Shown here piece after piece: positions 36,967 through 46,118 of a DNA stretch of 64,000 bases. The notes below the pieces were generated by a model, which saw nothing but the letters and a program-made list of their open reading frames with translations, ran no database searches and was not told where the DNA came from. The DNA comes from Cupriavidus gilardii (GTDB taxonomy: Bacteria; Pseudomonadota; Gammaproteobacteria; Burkholderiales; Burkholderiaceae), in contig NZ_VZOV01000001.1 of NCBI RefSeq assembly GCF_008801915.1, positions 372,001 to 436,000 of the forward strand, read 5' to 3'. The translations under genes and the position numbers were made by a program. Position 1 is the stretch's first letter. Each line of letters begins with the position of its first letter.

Positions 36967-37312
36967 GATACCGCTGGTGCTGGGGGGATGCGGAGGAGGT
37001 TCGCCGGACGAAGGCGCACGTTTGAGCGAAGCGGCGCAGCGCGCGCTGGCCGACGCTCCGCCCGCCGCGCCGCCGGATACCGCATCGGCGGCAGAAAGCG
37101 CGACCCAGGGCGCCGACGGTGCCGCCGAGGGCGTGATCGAGGGCGAGGGGCCGGAAACGGCCGGCCCGCCGCCGGTTGCACCGCATCCGACCCGGCTGAT
37201 GATCCTGGAGGATGGGCTGTACGCGCGCGACGCCGGCGACAACTGGAAGAAGTACGAGAACGGCAACTGGGTGTCGGTGCACGCGCCGCAGGCGCCGCCG
37301 GGCATGCAGTAG
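36947..37312 (+). CDS. Lipoprotein-like ORF, 5' end rebuilt by a deletion
   Basis: From the ATG at 36947 the frame reads [20 protein letters not shown], with lipobox-like LGGC, then an Ala/Pro/Glu-rich linker (~residues 20-80) and a compact C-terminus ending [18 protein letters not shown]. The native lipoprotein signal sequence seems cut: its basic N-region is replaced by levansucrase-derived DNA. The frame is also open to 36545, giving a chimeric 255-aa reading that mixes in-frame and out-of-frame levansucrase. Whether it is expressed is unclear. Confidence 0.45.
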   Translation: MSPGSTAIPLVLGGCGGGSPDEGARLSEAAQRALADAPPAAPPDTASAAESATQGADGAAEGVIEGEGPETAGPPPVAPHPTRLMILEDGLYARDAGDNWKKYENGNWVSVHAPQAPPGMQ

Positions 37313-37414
37313 CGGGATGTCGGCGCTTGGGGAACGGCCAGCGAACGGGGATGTCGATCAACGTATGGCGCCGCCTCGGCAACTGCCGAGATGACCGGCG
37401 TGATGGAGGCCGAC

Positions 37415-37780
37415 ATGACACATCTGAACAGCGAACAGATCGCGGCGCTCGGGGAGCGCCTGGACCGGCGCGAACGCGAGCTCGATCCGCTCTATCAGCA
37501 GGGGCGCGACCGTCCCCCGACCAACCCGCTACGGGAGCCGCAGGACCTGGCCGACACCGCCGAGGGCGTCAACGAGGAGCTCGATCGCGCCGCGCTGCAG
37601 CAGCACTACCGTGGCGAGCTCGATGACATTGCACAGGCGCGCGAGCGCCTCGCGTCCGGCGATTACGGCGTCTGCGAAGACTGCGGGGTCGAGATCCCGT
37701 ACGAGCGCCTGCTGGCCAATCCGACAGCGACGCGCTGTGCGCCCTGTCAGGCACGACGGGAACGGACGTTCGCCACGTAG
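37415..37780 (+). CDS. DksA/TraR-family C4 zinc-finger protein
   Basis: 121 aa. The C-terminal zinc finger is complete: [15 protein letters not shown] ... [11 protein letters not shown] (C-x2-C-x17-18-C-x2-C). Upstream is a helical coiled-coil region ([40 protein letters not shown]). DksA-like proteins bind RNA polymerase through its secondary channel; short forms like this are often stress-related. ATG 37415 has GGAGG at a good distance and is preferred over 37391. Confidence 0.88.
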   Translation: MTHLNSEQIAALGERLDRRERELDPLYQQGRDRPPTNPLREPQDLADTAEGVNEELDRAALQQHYRGELDDIAQARERLASGDYGVCEDCGVEIPYERLLANPTATRCAPCQARRERTFAT

Positions 37781-37792
37781 CACGTTGATGGA

Positions 37793-37815
37793 CCCTCCCG
37801 CGATGCGCGGGAGGG
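37793..37815. terminator. 10-bp-stem hairpin between convergent genes
   Basis: CCCTCCCGCG, loop ATG, CGCGGGAGGG: a perfect GC-rich stem 12 bp after the DksA-like stop and 18 bp from the end of the convergent oxidoreductase gene. There is no U-tract. Confidence 0.6.
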
Positions 37816-37833
37816 CCGGTCCCATGCGGCCGT

Positions 37834-38964
37834 TCACGCCACCAGCGGCAGCGCTTCACGCATCCGCAGTTCCGCCGGCTTGATCTCGCCCAACGGCGAC
37901 AGCAGCGCGGGGGCGAAGGCACGCGGTGCGATGCCTTTCGCCACGCGCATCGGCCAGTCGGGATTGGCCAGCGCGCCGCGGCCCAGCGCGACAAGGTCCG
38001 CGCCATCGGCCAGCGCATCCTGCGCCCGCGCCGGCTCGTGCAGGCTGCCGTTGGCGATCACGGTCAGATGCGGCGCGGCAAGCCGCGCATGCCGGACCAG
38101 CGAGCGCGCGTCGCCCGGGAATGCCGGCTGCCACGCCTCGAACTCCGTCAGATGGAGGAAGTCGATGTCCGTCGCGGCCAGCGTGCCGAATACGATCGCC
38201 GCGCCCTCGGCTCCCTCGGCCCACTTGTGCGTGAAATCGTTGACCTTGCCCTGCGAAATGCGCACGCCGACCGGAAACGCGTCACCGACCGCGGCACGGA
38301 CGGCCCGCGCGGTCTGCTCGGCGAGCCGGACGCGTTGGCCGATGGCACCGCCCCAGGCATCGTCACGGCGATTGGTATAGTCGGTCAGGAACTGGTCGAG
38401 CAGATAGCCGTTGGCGCCGTGGATCTCGATGCCATCGAAGCCGGCGACATCGCGGGCGAGCCGGGCCGCTTCGGCAAACCCCGCGATCGCCGCGTCGATC
38501 TCGTGCGGCTCGATCGCGCGCGGCGTGCGATAGGCTCCGTTGCCGCGATAGACGGCCATCTGCATGCCCCTGGGCGTGATGCTCGATGGGCCGACCGTCT
38601 CGTCGCGGAAGCGGTTGGCCTGCGACAGCGCGCCCGCATGCATCAGCTGCACGAAGATGCGGCCGCCGGCATCGTGCACGGCATCGGTGACCGCGCGCCA
38701 AGCGCGCGCCTGCCCGAGATCGGTCAGGCCCGGCTGCCCCGCATAGCCCTGTGCATAGGCGCGATCGGTGTAGGTGCCTTCGGTGACGATCAGGCCGAAG
38801 CCGCCGCGCGCGAAACCCGCGTAGTAATCGGCCATCGTCGGCGTCGGTACGCCCTCGGGCGTCGCACTGATGCGCGTCATCGGCGCAACGACAAGCCGGT
38901 TGCGCAGCGCGATGTTTCGAATGTCGAGCGGATCGAACAGCGTCGGTCGTACGTCGGCGTTCAT
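37834..38964 (-). CDS. NADH:flavin oxidoreductase, Old Yellow Enzyme family
   Basis: 376 aa TIM barrel with FMN. Motifs: NRLVVAPMTRISATPEGVPT (~23), IFVQLMHAGALSQ (~102), GFDGIEIHGANGYLLDQFL with the His-x2-Asn pair (~173), and the phosphate site VIANGSLHEP/DLVALGRGALANPDW. It would reduce activated C=C bonds or nitro groups. Start overlaps the RidA-like gene by ATGA, so the two are co-translated. Confidence 0.93.
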   Translation of the reverse strand: MNADVRPTLFDPLDIRNIALRNRLVVAPMTRISATPEGVPTPTMADYYAGFARGGFGLIVTEGTYTDRAYAQGYAGQPGLTDLGQARAWRAVTDAVHDAGGRIFVQLMHAGALSQANRFRDETVGPSSITPRGMQMAVYRGNGAYRTPRAIEPHEIDAAIAGFAEAARLARDVAGFDGIEIHGANGYLLDQFLTDYTNRRDDAWGGAIGQRVRLAEQTARAVRAAVGDAFPVGVRISQGKVNDFTHKWAEGAEGAAIVFGTLAATDIDFLHLTEFEAWQPAFPGDARSLVRHARLAAPHLTVIANGSLHEPARAQDALADGADLVALGRGALANPDWPMRVAKGIAPRAFAPALLSPLGEIKPAELRMREALPLVA

Positions 38965-39359
38965 GCCGGCTCTCCTTCGGCCACCGCGATGGCCTCGATC
39001 TCGATCAGGGCGTCCGGCGAATACAGGCTCGAGATCTCGACGATGGTATCGGCCGGGTAGGGCGCCGAGAACCACTTGCGGCGCAGCTCGACGATCTTGC
39101 CGAAGTTGTCCATCGACTTCAGGAAGATCGTGACCTTGGCGACGCGGTCCAGGCTCGAGCCGGCGGCTTCGAGCGCGCGCTGCAGATTGCGGAAGGCCTG
39201 CTCGGCCTGCTTGTCGAAGTCGCCGCGGCCGACGATATTGCCGTCGTCGCCGATGGCGGCCTGTCCCGAGATGAAGACCAGATTGCCGACGCGGATGCCC
39301 TGCGACAGCAGGAACGGCGCGTACGGATCGGGGTTGGTGCGGACTTGTTCGAGCAGCAT
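38961..39359 (-). CDS. RidA/YjgF-family protein lacking the key arginine
   Basis: 132 aa: GIRVGNLVFISGQAAIGDDG, QAFRNLQRALEAAGSSLDRV, KVTIFLKSMDNFGKIVELRR and YPADTIVEISSLYSPDALIE. The family enamine/imine deaminase Arg normally sits in a P-A-R-S/T context; here it is P-A-D-T, so deaminase activity is unlikely. It is first in a two-gene operon with the Old Yellow Enzyme and may act in ligand binding or in a linked catabolic step. Confidence 0.9.
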   Translation of the reverse strand: MLLEQVRTNPDPYAPFLLSQGIRVGNLVFISGQAAIGDDGNIVGRGDFDKQAEQAFRNLQRALEAAGSSLDRVAKVTIFLKSMDNFGKIVELRRKWFSAPYPADTIVEISSLYSPDALIEIEAIAVAEGEPA

Positions 39360-39515
39360 GGCGAACTCCAGGATAAAGTTGAGGGAATTTCATCCGTCAG
39401 CCGGCGCTGGACATGGCCGCTGCGGAGAACGTCCCCAGTATCGTGATCTCACCCTACACCGACAAATGGTCAAATCTCAACGTATGGATGAGATGAACTC
39501 ATTCATGAGGCTGCC

Positions 39516-40439
39516 ATGAGACGCCTGCCTCCTCTGAGCGCGCTGCGCGCCTTCGAGGCAGCCGCCAGGCGCCTGAGCTTCAAGCGCGCGGCCGACGAAT
39601 TGAACGTGACCGCGACCGCGATCAGCCACCAGATCCGTCTGCTGGAGGAATGGCTCGGCGTCAGGTTGTTCGAGCGCGAAACCCGCAAGGTCGATCTGAC
39701 CGCGAGCGGGCGGCTGCTGTTTCCGGCGATCCGCGATGGGCTCGACGGCTTCGAGCGCGCGGTGGCGGCGGTGCAGCGGCAGCGCGCGGCCAATATCGCC
39801 ACGCTGTCGTCGACGGTCGCCTTTGTCGCCAAGCGGCTGGCGCCGCGCGCGGGGTCGTTCCGCGCCGCCTATCCCGACTGGACGCTGCGGCTCGATGCGT
39901 CCAACGCTGTCGTGGATCTCGACGGCGATGCCGACGTGGCGATCCGCTATGGCGGCGGCCACTATCCCGGCCTGACGGTCGAGCCGCTGTTCCAGGACCG
40001 TTTTGCGCCGGTCTGCAGTCCGCATCTGAAGCTGTCGTCGCTGGCCGACCTGCGTCACGCCGAGCTGATTCATTTCGAATGGGGCGCAGGCGTGCGGCAG
40101 GACCCGCGCGCCGCGGTGTGGCGGCATTGGCTCGAACGGGCGGGCGATGGCGCCGGCGAAATCGATGCCTCCGCGGGCCTCACCTTCACCGACGAGATCC
40201 ACGCGATCCAGGCCACCATCGCGGGGCAGGGCGTTGGCTTGCTGAGCCTGACGCTGGTCGCCGAAGAACTGGCCTCCGGCGTGCTGGTGCAGCCGTTCGA
40301 ATTGTCGCTGCAGAGCTTCCGCTACGACCTGGTCTACAGCCCGCGCGCGGCAGAACGGCCAGCCACTCGGCTGGTGCGCGACTGGGTTCACGCCGAGTTT
40401 GGCGCCGTACCGCCGGAAACGGCCTTGACGCCCGGCTAG
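39516..40439 (+). CDS. LysR-family regulator, GcvA-like
   Basis: 307 aa. The opening RRLPPLSALRAFEAAARRLS, HTH FKRAADELNVTATAISHQIR and LLEEWLGVRLFERETRKVDL are characteristic of the GcvA/AmpR subgroup. Divergent from the RidA/OYE operon with 156 bp between starts, so it is its likely regulator. Confidence 0.92.
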   Translation: MRRLPPLSALRAFEAAARRLSFKRAADELNVTATAISHQIRLLEEWLGVRLFERETRKVDLTASGRLLFPAIRDGLDGFERAVAAVQRQRAANIATLSSTVAFVAKRLAPRAGSFRAAYPDWTLRLDASNAVVDLDGDADVAIRYGGGHYPGLTVEPLFQDRFAPVCSPHLKLSSLADLRHAELIHFEWGAGVRQDPRAAVWRHWLERAGDGAGEIDASAGLTFTDEIHAIQATIAGQGVGLLSLTLVAEELASGVLVQPFELSLQSFRYDLVYSPRAAERPATRLVRDWVHAEFGAVPPETALTPG

Positions 40440-40487
40440 AATGGCGCGCATGCAATCTGAGCACTCCTGACAAACGGGCAACCGACG

Positions 40488-41342
40488 ATGACGAGTACAG
40501 CGACGCCGGTGTTCTGGCGCGATCCTTCCCTGTCGTTTATCGAGGCGCGTTGGATCGAGGACGGCCGCCGCATCCGCTACGGCGCGCATTCGCACGAGAC
40601 TTTCTCGATCGGTGCGGTGACCGGCGGGCGCAGCATCTACGTCGGTGGCCGCATGCGCGCCGAAGTCGGTGCCGGAGCCGTGGTGCTGATGAATCCCGAA
40701 GAGGTGCACGCGTGCAATCCGCTCGACGATGCACCATGGTCGTATCGGATGCTGCATGTCGACGCCGGCTGGCTGGGTTCGCTGCAGCACGATCTGGGCT
40801 TTGACCGCAACTGCGACTTCCAGGCCTTCTCGACGTGGGTCAGCGACGATGCCGCGCTGCATCGCGCGCTGGGCCGCTTCCATGCCTTGCTGACCGACGA
40901 GGACATCGAGCCGATGCGCAAGGAGGAGGCCGCGATCGCTTTTTTCTCGGCGGTGCATCGGCGTCTTCTTCCCGCGCCGAGGCCGCGGTCTTTCGATACC
41001 GGCGAAAACGGAGCGCATCGCCAATGGCCGGAATATCGCCTGCGCCGCGCCGCCGAATTCATCGACGCCAATTTCGCCCGGCCGCTGCGGCTTGGCGATA
41101 TCTGCGCCACTGCGCAACTGTCCGAATCGCATCTGATCCGCGCCTTCAAGCAGCACTATGGGCTGACGCCGCACGCCTATCTGGTCAATCGGCGCGTGCA
41201 GTACAGCCGCAGCCAGCTCAAGCGGGGCCGCGCGATTTCCGATGTCGCGGTGGAAGCGGGATTCGCCGATCAGGCGCACCTGCAACGGGTGTTCAAGCGG
41301 ATGGTGGCCGCCACGCCGGCGCAGTATCAGCGGATGCGCTGA
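40488..41342 (+). CDS. AraC-family transcriptional regulator
   Basis: 284 aa. The N-terminal cupin-like sensor domain contains RIRYGAHSHETFSIGAVTGG and GAVVLMNPEEVHACNPL. The C-terminal double HTH includes RLGDICATAQLSESHLIRAF and SDVAVEAGFADQAHLQRVFK. This architecture is typical of regulators of LysE-type exporters and amino-acid catabolism. It is convergent with, and next to, a LysE-family gene. Confidence 0.92.
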   Translation: MTSTATPVFWRDPSLSFIEARWIEDGRRIRYGAHSHETFSIGAVTGGRSIYVGGRMRAEVGAGAVVLMNPEEVHACNPLDDAPWSYRMLHVDAGWLGSLQHDLGFDRNCDFQAFSTWVSDDAALHRALGRFHALLTDEDIEPMRKEEAAIAFFSAVHRRLLPAPRPRSFDTGENGAHRQWPEYRLRRAAEFIDANFARPLRLGDICATAQLSESHLIRAFKQHYGLTPHAYLVNRRVQYSRSQLKRGRAISDVAVEAGFADQAHLQRVFKRMVAATPAQYQRMR

Positions 41343-41356
41343 GTACCGGTGTGCTG

Positions 41357-41392
41357 CAGGTCGGGCCTCAAGTCGGGCCCCAAGCCGGGCCT
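41357..41392. repeat. 3 x 12-bp tandem repeat between convergent genes
   Basis: CAGGTCGGGCCT, CAAGTCGGGCCC and CAAGCCGGGCCT lie head to tail in the short gap between the AraC and LysE stops. Confidence 0.75.
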
Positions 41393-41988
41393 TAACGCTC
41401 CACCAGGAACAGGGCGCTGGCGACCAGCAGCAGCGCCATCGCGCGGTTGAAGATGCGCACGCGGCGCGCATCGCGCAGATAACCGCGCAGGAACGCCCCG
41501 GCATAGGCCCAGCAGGCGATCGACAGATAGCAGACCACGAAATAGATCGCCGCGAAGCGCCACACCTGGACGCCGGCGCCATCGGCCGCGTAGACGCCGA
41601 TGCCGGCCACCGACGCCAGCCAGGCCTTGGGGTTGAGCCATTGCATCGCGGCGCCGTACAGGAACGACGGCCCCTTGCCGCCGCCGCTCGCGTCGATCTG
41701 CCCCTCGTCGGTGGCCAGTTTCCAGGCCATGAACAGCAGGAAGGCGATCCCTCCCCAGCGAATCGCCGTCGTCAACGCGGGCCACTGCGTCAGCAATCGA
41801 TGCATGCCGAGGCCGACCAACAGCAGCAGCACGGAAAAGCCGACCGTCGCGCCGGCGACATGCCGCAGGCTCGCGCGCAAGCCATGCTGGGCGCCCGCGC
41901 TCAGCGCCACGATATTGACCGGCCCGGGCGTGATCGAGGACACCAGGGCAAAGGCGGCCATGGACAGCAGCACGGTAACAGAGGCCAT
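41392..41988 (-). CDS. LysE/RhtB-family exporter
   Basis: 198 aa with six hydrophobic segments. SSITPGPVNIVALSAGAQHG (~17) is the family signature, followed by ASLRHVAGATVGFSVLLLLV and WLNPKAWL (~115). Exports amino acids or related metabolites. The ATG at 41988 is chosen since the family N-terminus begins there; the frame extends to 42063. Possibly regulated by the adjacent AraC protein. Confidence 0.9.
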   Translation of the reverse strand: MASVTVLLSMAAFALVSSITPGPVNIVALSAGAQHGLRASLRHVAGATVGFSVLLLLVGLGMHRLLTQWPALTTAIRWGGIAFLLFMAWKLATDEGQIDASGGGKGPSFLYGAAMQWLNPKAWLASVAGIGVYAADGAGVQVWRFAAIYFVVCYLSIACWAYAGAFLRGYLRDARRVRIFNRAMALLLVASALFLVER

Positions 41989-42061
41989 CGTTGCGCTCCG
42001 GAGTGGACGATGGCGCATGCTAGAAGGGGCCGTGGGCCGCTGTATTGAACAAAACTGCTTC

Positions 42062-42089
42062 AAAAAAAACGGGCTTCCGAAGAAGCCCG
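42062..42089 (-). terminator. Rho-independent terminator of the OFA-type transporter gene
   Basis: On the minus strand, CGGGCTTC, loop TTCG, GAAGCCCG and then eight Ts (the A-run at 42062-42069). A very stable tetraloop hairpin, 34 bp past the transporter stop. Confidence 0.93.
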
Positions 42090-42123
42090 CGTCAGCTCCG
42101 GCGTTGGCCGGGGTGGAGATCGA

Positions 42124-43449
42124 TCAGGCGGGTACCTGCGTGCCGGCTGCCGCCGCCTCCTCCTTCGAGAACAGCCGTCTGGATGTCGCCACATGCCCCG
42201 CCAGTACCGGCCGCAGCACCATCAGCGCGAGGAAGGCCGCGATCAGGTCCATGGTGGCCACGGTGTACAGCACGGTAGACCAGGTACCGGTTGCCTCCAT
42301 GATCAGGTTGCCGATCGGCACGAACAGCGCCCCGATGCCCTTGGCGGTATAGAGCACGCCGTAGATCTTGCCGATGTGCTTGGTGCCGAAGGCGTCCCCG
42401 GCCAGCGCGGAGAACAGCGAGTAGACCTCGCCCCAGGCCAGGAACACGACGCCGGACAGGATCAGGAAGGCATACGGGTTGTGGCCGAAGTACCCCAGCG
42501 CGATGATGCCCATCCCCTCCAGCGAGAAGGCGATCACCATGGTTTTCTCGCGGCCGATATGGTCGGAGATCCAGCCGAACAGCGGACGCGAGATCCCGTT
42601 CATCACGCGGTCGAGCATCAGTGCCAGCGGCAGGGCGGCCATCACGAAGAAGTGCAGGTCGACCTGGAAGTCCTTGACGCCGAGGTCCTTGGCGATGACG
42701 CCCAGCTGTGCCACGGCCATCATGCCGCCGGTGACCACCAGCACGAACATCACCAGCATCAGCCAGAACAGCCTGGTGCAAAGCGCTTCCTTCAACGTGT
42801 AGTCGCGCGTGGCCTGCGCCAGCTTGTTCGATGCCTTGACCTCGGTTGCCTTCGGCGAGCGCAGGAACCAGGCAGCCGCGAATGCCAGCGTGCCCTGCAG
42901 CACGCCGAAGAACAGGAAGGTGTGCTGGAAGCCCGAGGACTCGATCATCGCCGCGATCGGCAGGATCGTGGCGGCCGAGCCGGCGCCGTAACCGCCCGCG
43001 GTCAGGCCGACCGCGAGACCGCGGCGGTCGGGGAACCACTTGATCGCGTTGTTGATGCAGGTCGCGTAGATCGAACCGACGCCAAGCCCGCCGACCGCGG
43101 CGCCGACGTAGAAGCCCATCAGCGTGGTGGCCTGCGAGTTGATGACCCACGAACTACCCATCAGCAAGGCGCCGAAGGCGACCATCATCCGCGGCCCGAA
43201 CTTGTCGATGAAATAGCCCTCGATCGGCGCCAGCCAGGTCTGCACCAGCACGAACACCGTGAAGGCGATCTGGATATTGGCGCGCGACCAGCCGAAGGTT
43301 TCCTGGATTTCCGGGACGAACAGCGTCCAGGCGTATTGGATGTTGGCGGTGGCGACCATGCAGATGACGCCAACGATAAGCTGCGTCCAGCGCGTCTTTT
43401 CGGAGACCTGCGGATTGGGGCGGAATGCCGCCGTCGACGAATTATTCAT
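42124..43449 (-). CDS. MFS transporter, oxalate/formate antiporter family
   Basis: 441 aa, 12 hydrophobic segments. OFA-family strings: QLIVGVICMVATANIQYAWT, LFVPEIQETFGWSRANIQIA, FVLVQTWLAPIEGYFIDKFG and YGAGSAATILPIAA. OFA proteins exchange or import oxalate, formate and other monocarboxylates. An exact GAAGGAG site 6-12 nt upstream fixes the ATG at 43449 rather than the in-frame ATG at 43464. No oxalate-degradation genes are adjacent, so the substrate is open. Confidence 0.92.
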   Translation of the reverse strand: MNNSSTAAFRPNPQVSEKTRWTQLIVGVICMVATANIQYAWTLFVPEIQETFGWSRANIQIAFTVFVLVQTWLAPIEGYFIDKFGPRMMVAFGALLMGSSWVINSQATTLMGFYVGAAVGGLGVGSIYATCINNAIKWFPDRRGLAVGLTAGGYGAGSAATILPIAAMIESSGFQHTFLFFGVLQGTLAFAAAWFLRSPKATEVKASNKLAQATRDYTLKEALCTRLFWLMLVMFVLVVTGGMMAVAQLGVIAKDLGVKDFQVDLHFFVMAALPLALMLDRVMNGISRPLFGWISDHIGREKTMVIAFSLEGMGIIALGYFGHNPYAFLILSGVVFLAWGEVYSLFSALAGDAFGTKHIGKIYGVLYTAKGIGALFVPIGNLIMEATGTWSTVLYTVATMDLIAAFLALMVLRPVLAGHVATSRRLFSKEEAAAAGTQVPA

Positions 43450-44236
43450 GGCGCACTCCTTCAATCGTTTGATCCTGCCTGTCCGAATGTGCGGTGCCGC
43501 ACCTCGGCTGGGATATCGTCGCTAGCATTTCAATGTCTCCTGTATCGTTGGCTTCTATGTCCGTTACACATCCGCTCCTGAAACAAAAAAACCTGCGCTA
43601 TTGCGCTGCCGGCGGCGGCAGGCGCGATCGGAACTGAAGAATGGGGCGAAGCGGGCTTGCTTAAACTGATCTGGCGGCGATGGACGACCCGGTCGAATCG
43701 TTTTCCATGCATTCCTCCTTGCCGTTGCTGTCCCTCTGTTGGGGTGCCGGTTGCCATCACGGACATCGCCCCGCTCGCATTGGGTGTGGCGATGGGTTAC
43801 AAGGTATGTGATATATCAATTAAGTCAAGTGAAAGGGATGGCAGGGTTTTCACCAGCAGGGATTCATTCCTGAAATCACTATGCTGCGCCGCTTCAGGTG
43901 CATGAAGAATGATTATGGAAAATAAAATGATTGCCCTTTGAAAATGGCCGGCAAGGCGGCAGGCGTGATGACGCCGTGCAATATCGGATGCCGCTGCGAG
44001 AGCGAGCCGGAAGATTATTGGCCTGGTTTGGCTGGTTTTCCGGATATTTTGCCAGCGATATTCAGGTCCATTATCGGCATGGCTGTACCGAATCGATCCA
44101 TAACCGCCGGCGATGCCGATTGTGCATCGCCGGCTTGCCGGTATCGCGGTAGATTGACGCTCTCGATGGCGAGGGCAGGCGGCCTTTGACAGCAGACCGC
44201 GCCTGCCGGAGCCTGTCTGCGCAAAGGAGGGCGATC
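43450..44236. other. 787-bp intergenic region, partly AT-rich
   Basis: Lies between the divergent OFA-type transporter and DUF1089 genes. No convincing gene is seen; short open frames are Cys/Arg-rich and lack codon bias. The 43800-43935 part is AT-rich relative to the surroundings and holds the palindrome TGATATATCA (43809-43818), a possible operator. It probably carries the transporter promoter. Confidence 0.5.
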
Positions 44237-44929
44237 ATGAATCCATCGACATCCCCGACCGGCAATCGGCAACCGGCCGATCCGCAACTGGTCGCGTGGT
44301 CCTGGCTGACGCGCACCGGCCTCGATGTGGCCGCGGTGATCCGTACCCAGGATCGCGTACGGGTCGAAGGGCGGATGCAGGCGCAGTGGGACGACGGGCC
44401 GCTGGAACTGGCCTATCGGCTCGAATGCGAGGCGGACTGGCGCTTTGTCCGGCTCGATGCCCGCACCGTGTACCAGGGCGACACGCGGGCGCTGCAGCTG
44501 GCCTGGGACGGCAGGCAGTGGACCGATGGGCAGGGCCCGCGCGACGACCTCGCCGGGGCCGCCTATATCGACATCATGGCCACGCCGATCACCAACACGC
44601 TGCCGGTCTGCCATGCCACCTGGGAGCCGGGCGTGGCCCAGGTCTTCACGATGGCCTACGTCCGCTTGCCCGAACTGCGGGTCGAGCCGGTCCGGCAGCG
44701 CTACACCTTGCTGGCCACGGACACGGACGGTTGCCGCCGTTTTCGCTATGAGACGCTCGGGCCGGCGGGAGAGCGTCAGGGCGCCGGCAGCGGCCTGGGC
44801 GGCTATCACGGCCAGGACTCGGCATTCACCGCCGAGCTGACCATCGATGCCGGGGGCCTCGTCATCGGCTATCCCCCGTATTGGGACCGGATGCCGGCGG
44901 CGCGGGCGCTGGCCGGGAGCGGTACCTGA
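44237..44929 (+). CDS. Putative glycolipid-binding protein (DUF1089 family)
   Basis: 230 aa. The family pattern of alternating beta-strands is visible: YRLECEADWRFVRLDARTVY, LQLAWDGRQWTDGQ, YIDIMATPITNTLPV and YVRLPELRVEPVRQRYTLL. This matches the DUF1089 (putative glycolipid-binding) family, whose function is not established. A strong AAGGAGGG site precedes the ATG. It ends just before the ECF41 promoter. Confidence 0.85.
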   Translation: MNPSTSPTGNRQPADPQLVAWSWLTRTGLDVAAVIRTQDRVRVEGRMQAQWDDGPLELAYRLECEADWRFVRLDARTVYQGDTRALQLAWDGRQWTDGQGPRDDLAGAAYIDIMATPITNTLPVCHATWEPGVAQVFTMAYVRLPELRVEPVRQRYTLLATDTDGCRRFRYETLGPAGERQGAGSGLGGYHGQDSAFTAELTIDAGGLVIGYPPYWDRMPAARALAGSGT

Positions 44930-44948
44930 CCGTTTGGCAGCGCAACGC

Positions 44949-44975
44949 TGTCACAAACGGGCCTCGCCAGACGTC
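44949..44975 (+). promoter_or_regulatory. ECF41-type promoter
   Basis: TGTCACA (44949-44955), exactly 16 bp, then CGTC (44972-44975). This equals the described ECF41 consensus TGTCACA-N16-CGTC. It lies ~100 bp before the ECF41 sigma gene, implying autoregulation of the sigma/COE operon. Confidence 0.88.
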
Positions 44976-45075
44976 TTGCGTTTTGACTGGCTGCTACAGT
45001 GCCACGCCGGCACCGCAGCCGTGCCGCGGCCCCGCCACGATGCCATGGCCTTGACCTTTGACGATCTGGAACGCG

Positions 45076-46014
45076 ATGACCCGCCTACCCGATACCCGCG
45101 ACCGGCCCGACCCGGCCGCCACGGCCGCGCCGGCCGATCCCGCCACGCTGACGTTCGCCCGGCTGCGGCCGCGCCTGCACGGCATCGCCTATCGGATGCT
45201 CGGCACGGTCGCGGAAGCCGAGGATGTGGTGCAGGACGCCTGGCTGCGTTGGCATGAGGCCGACCGCGGCAGCATCGACAACGCCGAGGCCTGGCTGGTC
45301 ACCGTCACCACGCGACTGTCGATCGACCGGCTGCGCATGGCCAAGGTCCAGCGCGAGCACTACGCCGGCATCTGGCTGCCGGAGCCCGAACTGACGGAGT
45401 CGCCCGCCACCCCGGAGCAGCTGACCGAGCGGGCCGACGATCTGTCGGTGGCCTTCCTGATGCTGCTGGAACGTCTGACCCCCGAGTCGCGTGCGGCCTT
45501 CCTGCTGCGCGAGGTGTTCGACGCCGACTACGCGGACGTCGCCCGCGCGATCGGCAAGAGCGAGGCAGCCTGCCGCCAGCTGGTCAGCCGCGCCAAGGTG
45601 CAGCTGCGCGACGAGCGGCCGCGCTTCGCCGTTGCGCGCGAGACGCATCTGCGCCTGCTGCAGGGGTTTGCCCAGGCGATGGAGCGCGGCGACATGGCGG
45701 CATTGCAGTCGATGCTGGCGGAGGACGCGGAGCTGATCGGCGACGGCGGCGGCAAGGTGCCGAGCTTTCCCAAGCCGCTGGTCGGCGGCTGGCGCATCGC
45801 CAAGGTGTTCGCGGTCAGCGCGCAGCGCCCCGGCACGGCGGTCAGCGTCGAGCTGGCGCTGCTCAATGGTGACTGGGCCTTGCTGCGCTTTGTCGACGGC
45901 CAGCTGGAATCGGCGCAGTGCTACGAGACCGACGGCGAGCGCATCGTCCGCATCCACGCCCAGCGCAATCCCGACAAGCTGCTGCGCATCGCGCTTGCGC
46001 GCGGCGCCTGCTGA
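45076..46014 (+). CDS. ECF41-family RNA polymerase sigma factor
   Basis: 312 aa. Sigma region 2: FARLRPRLHGIAYRMLGTVA and EAEDVVQDAWLRWHE (~25-60). Region 4: LPPESRAAFLLRE-like segment, DYADVARAIGKSEAACRQLV (~150-175). Typical ECF41 extras are the WLPEP motif (~98) in the linker and the C-terminal SnoaL-like domain with DGGGK (~222). In this group the C-terminal extension, not an anti-sigma protein, controls activity. The adjacent carboxymuconolactone-decarboxylase-family gene is the usual partner. An ATG at 45058 is an alternative start. Confidence 0.95.
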   Translation: MTRLPDTRDRPDPAATAAPADPATLTFARLRPRLHGIAYRMLGTVAEAEDVVQDAWLRWHEADRGSIDNAEAWLVTVTTRLSIDRLRMAKVQREHYAGIWLPEPELTESPATPEQLTERADDLSVAFLMLLERLTPESRAAFLLREVFDADYADVARAIGKSEAACRQLVSRAKVQLRDERPRFAVARETHLRLLQGFAQAMERGDMAALQSMLAEDAELIGDGGGKVPSFPKPLVGGWRIAKVFAVSAQRPGTAVSVELALLNGDWALLRFVDGQLESAQCYETDGERIVRIHAQRNPDKLLRIALARGAC

Positions 46015-46118
46015 GCGCTTGCATGTTCGTTTATTTCAGAGGCGCGTGGCCGCTGGCCACCGCCGTGATGACCGCCGCGCTCCCCCCGGTGCGCACCCAT
46101 TTGGACCAGGAGAAAACC

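Noticed and set aside
36545..37312. 255-aa open frame taken as one real protein
   Set aside because: Its middle is out-of-frame levansucrase DNA; the frame is open by chance and joins two broken genes.
43657..43905. 82-aa open frame in the 787-bp gap
   Set aside because: Cys/Arg-rich with no codon bias or ribosome binding site; considered non-coding.
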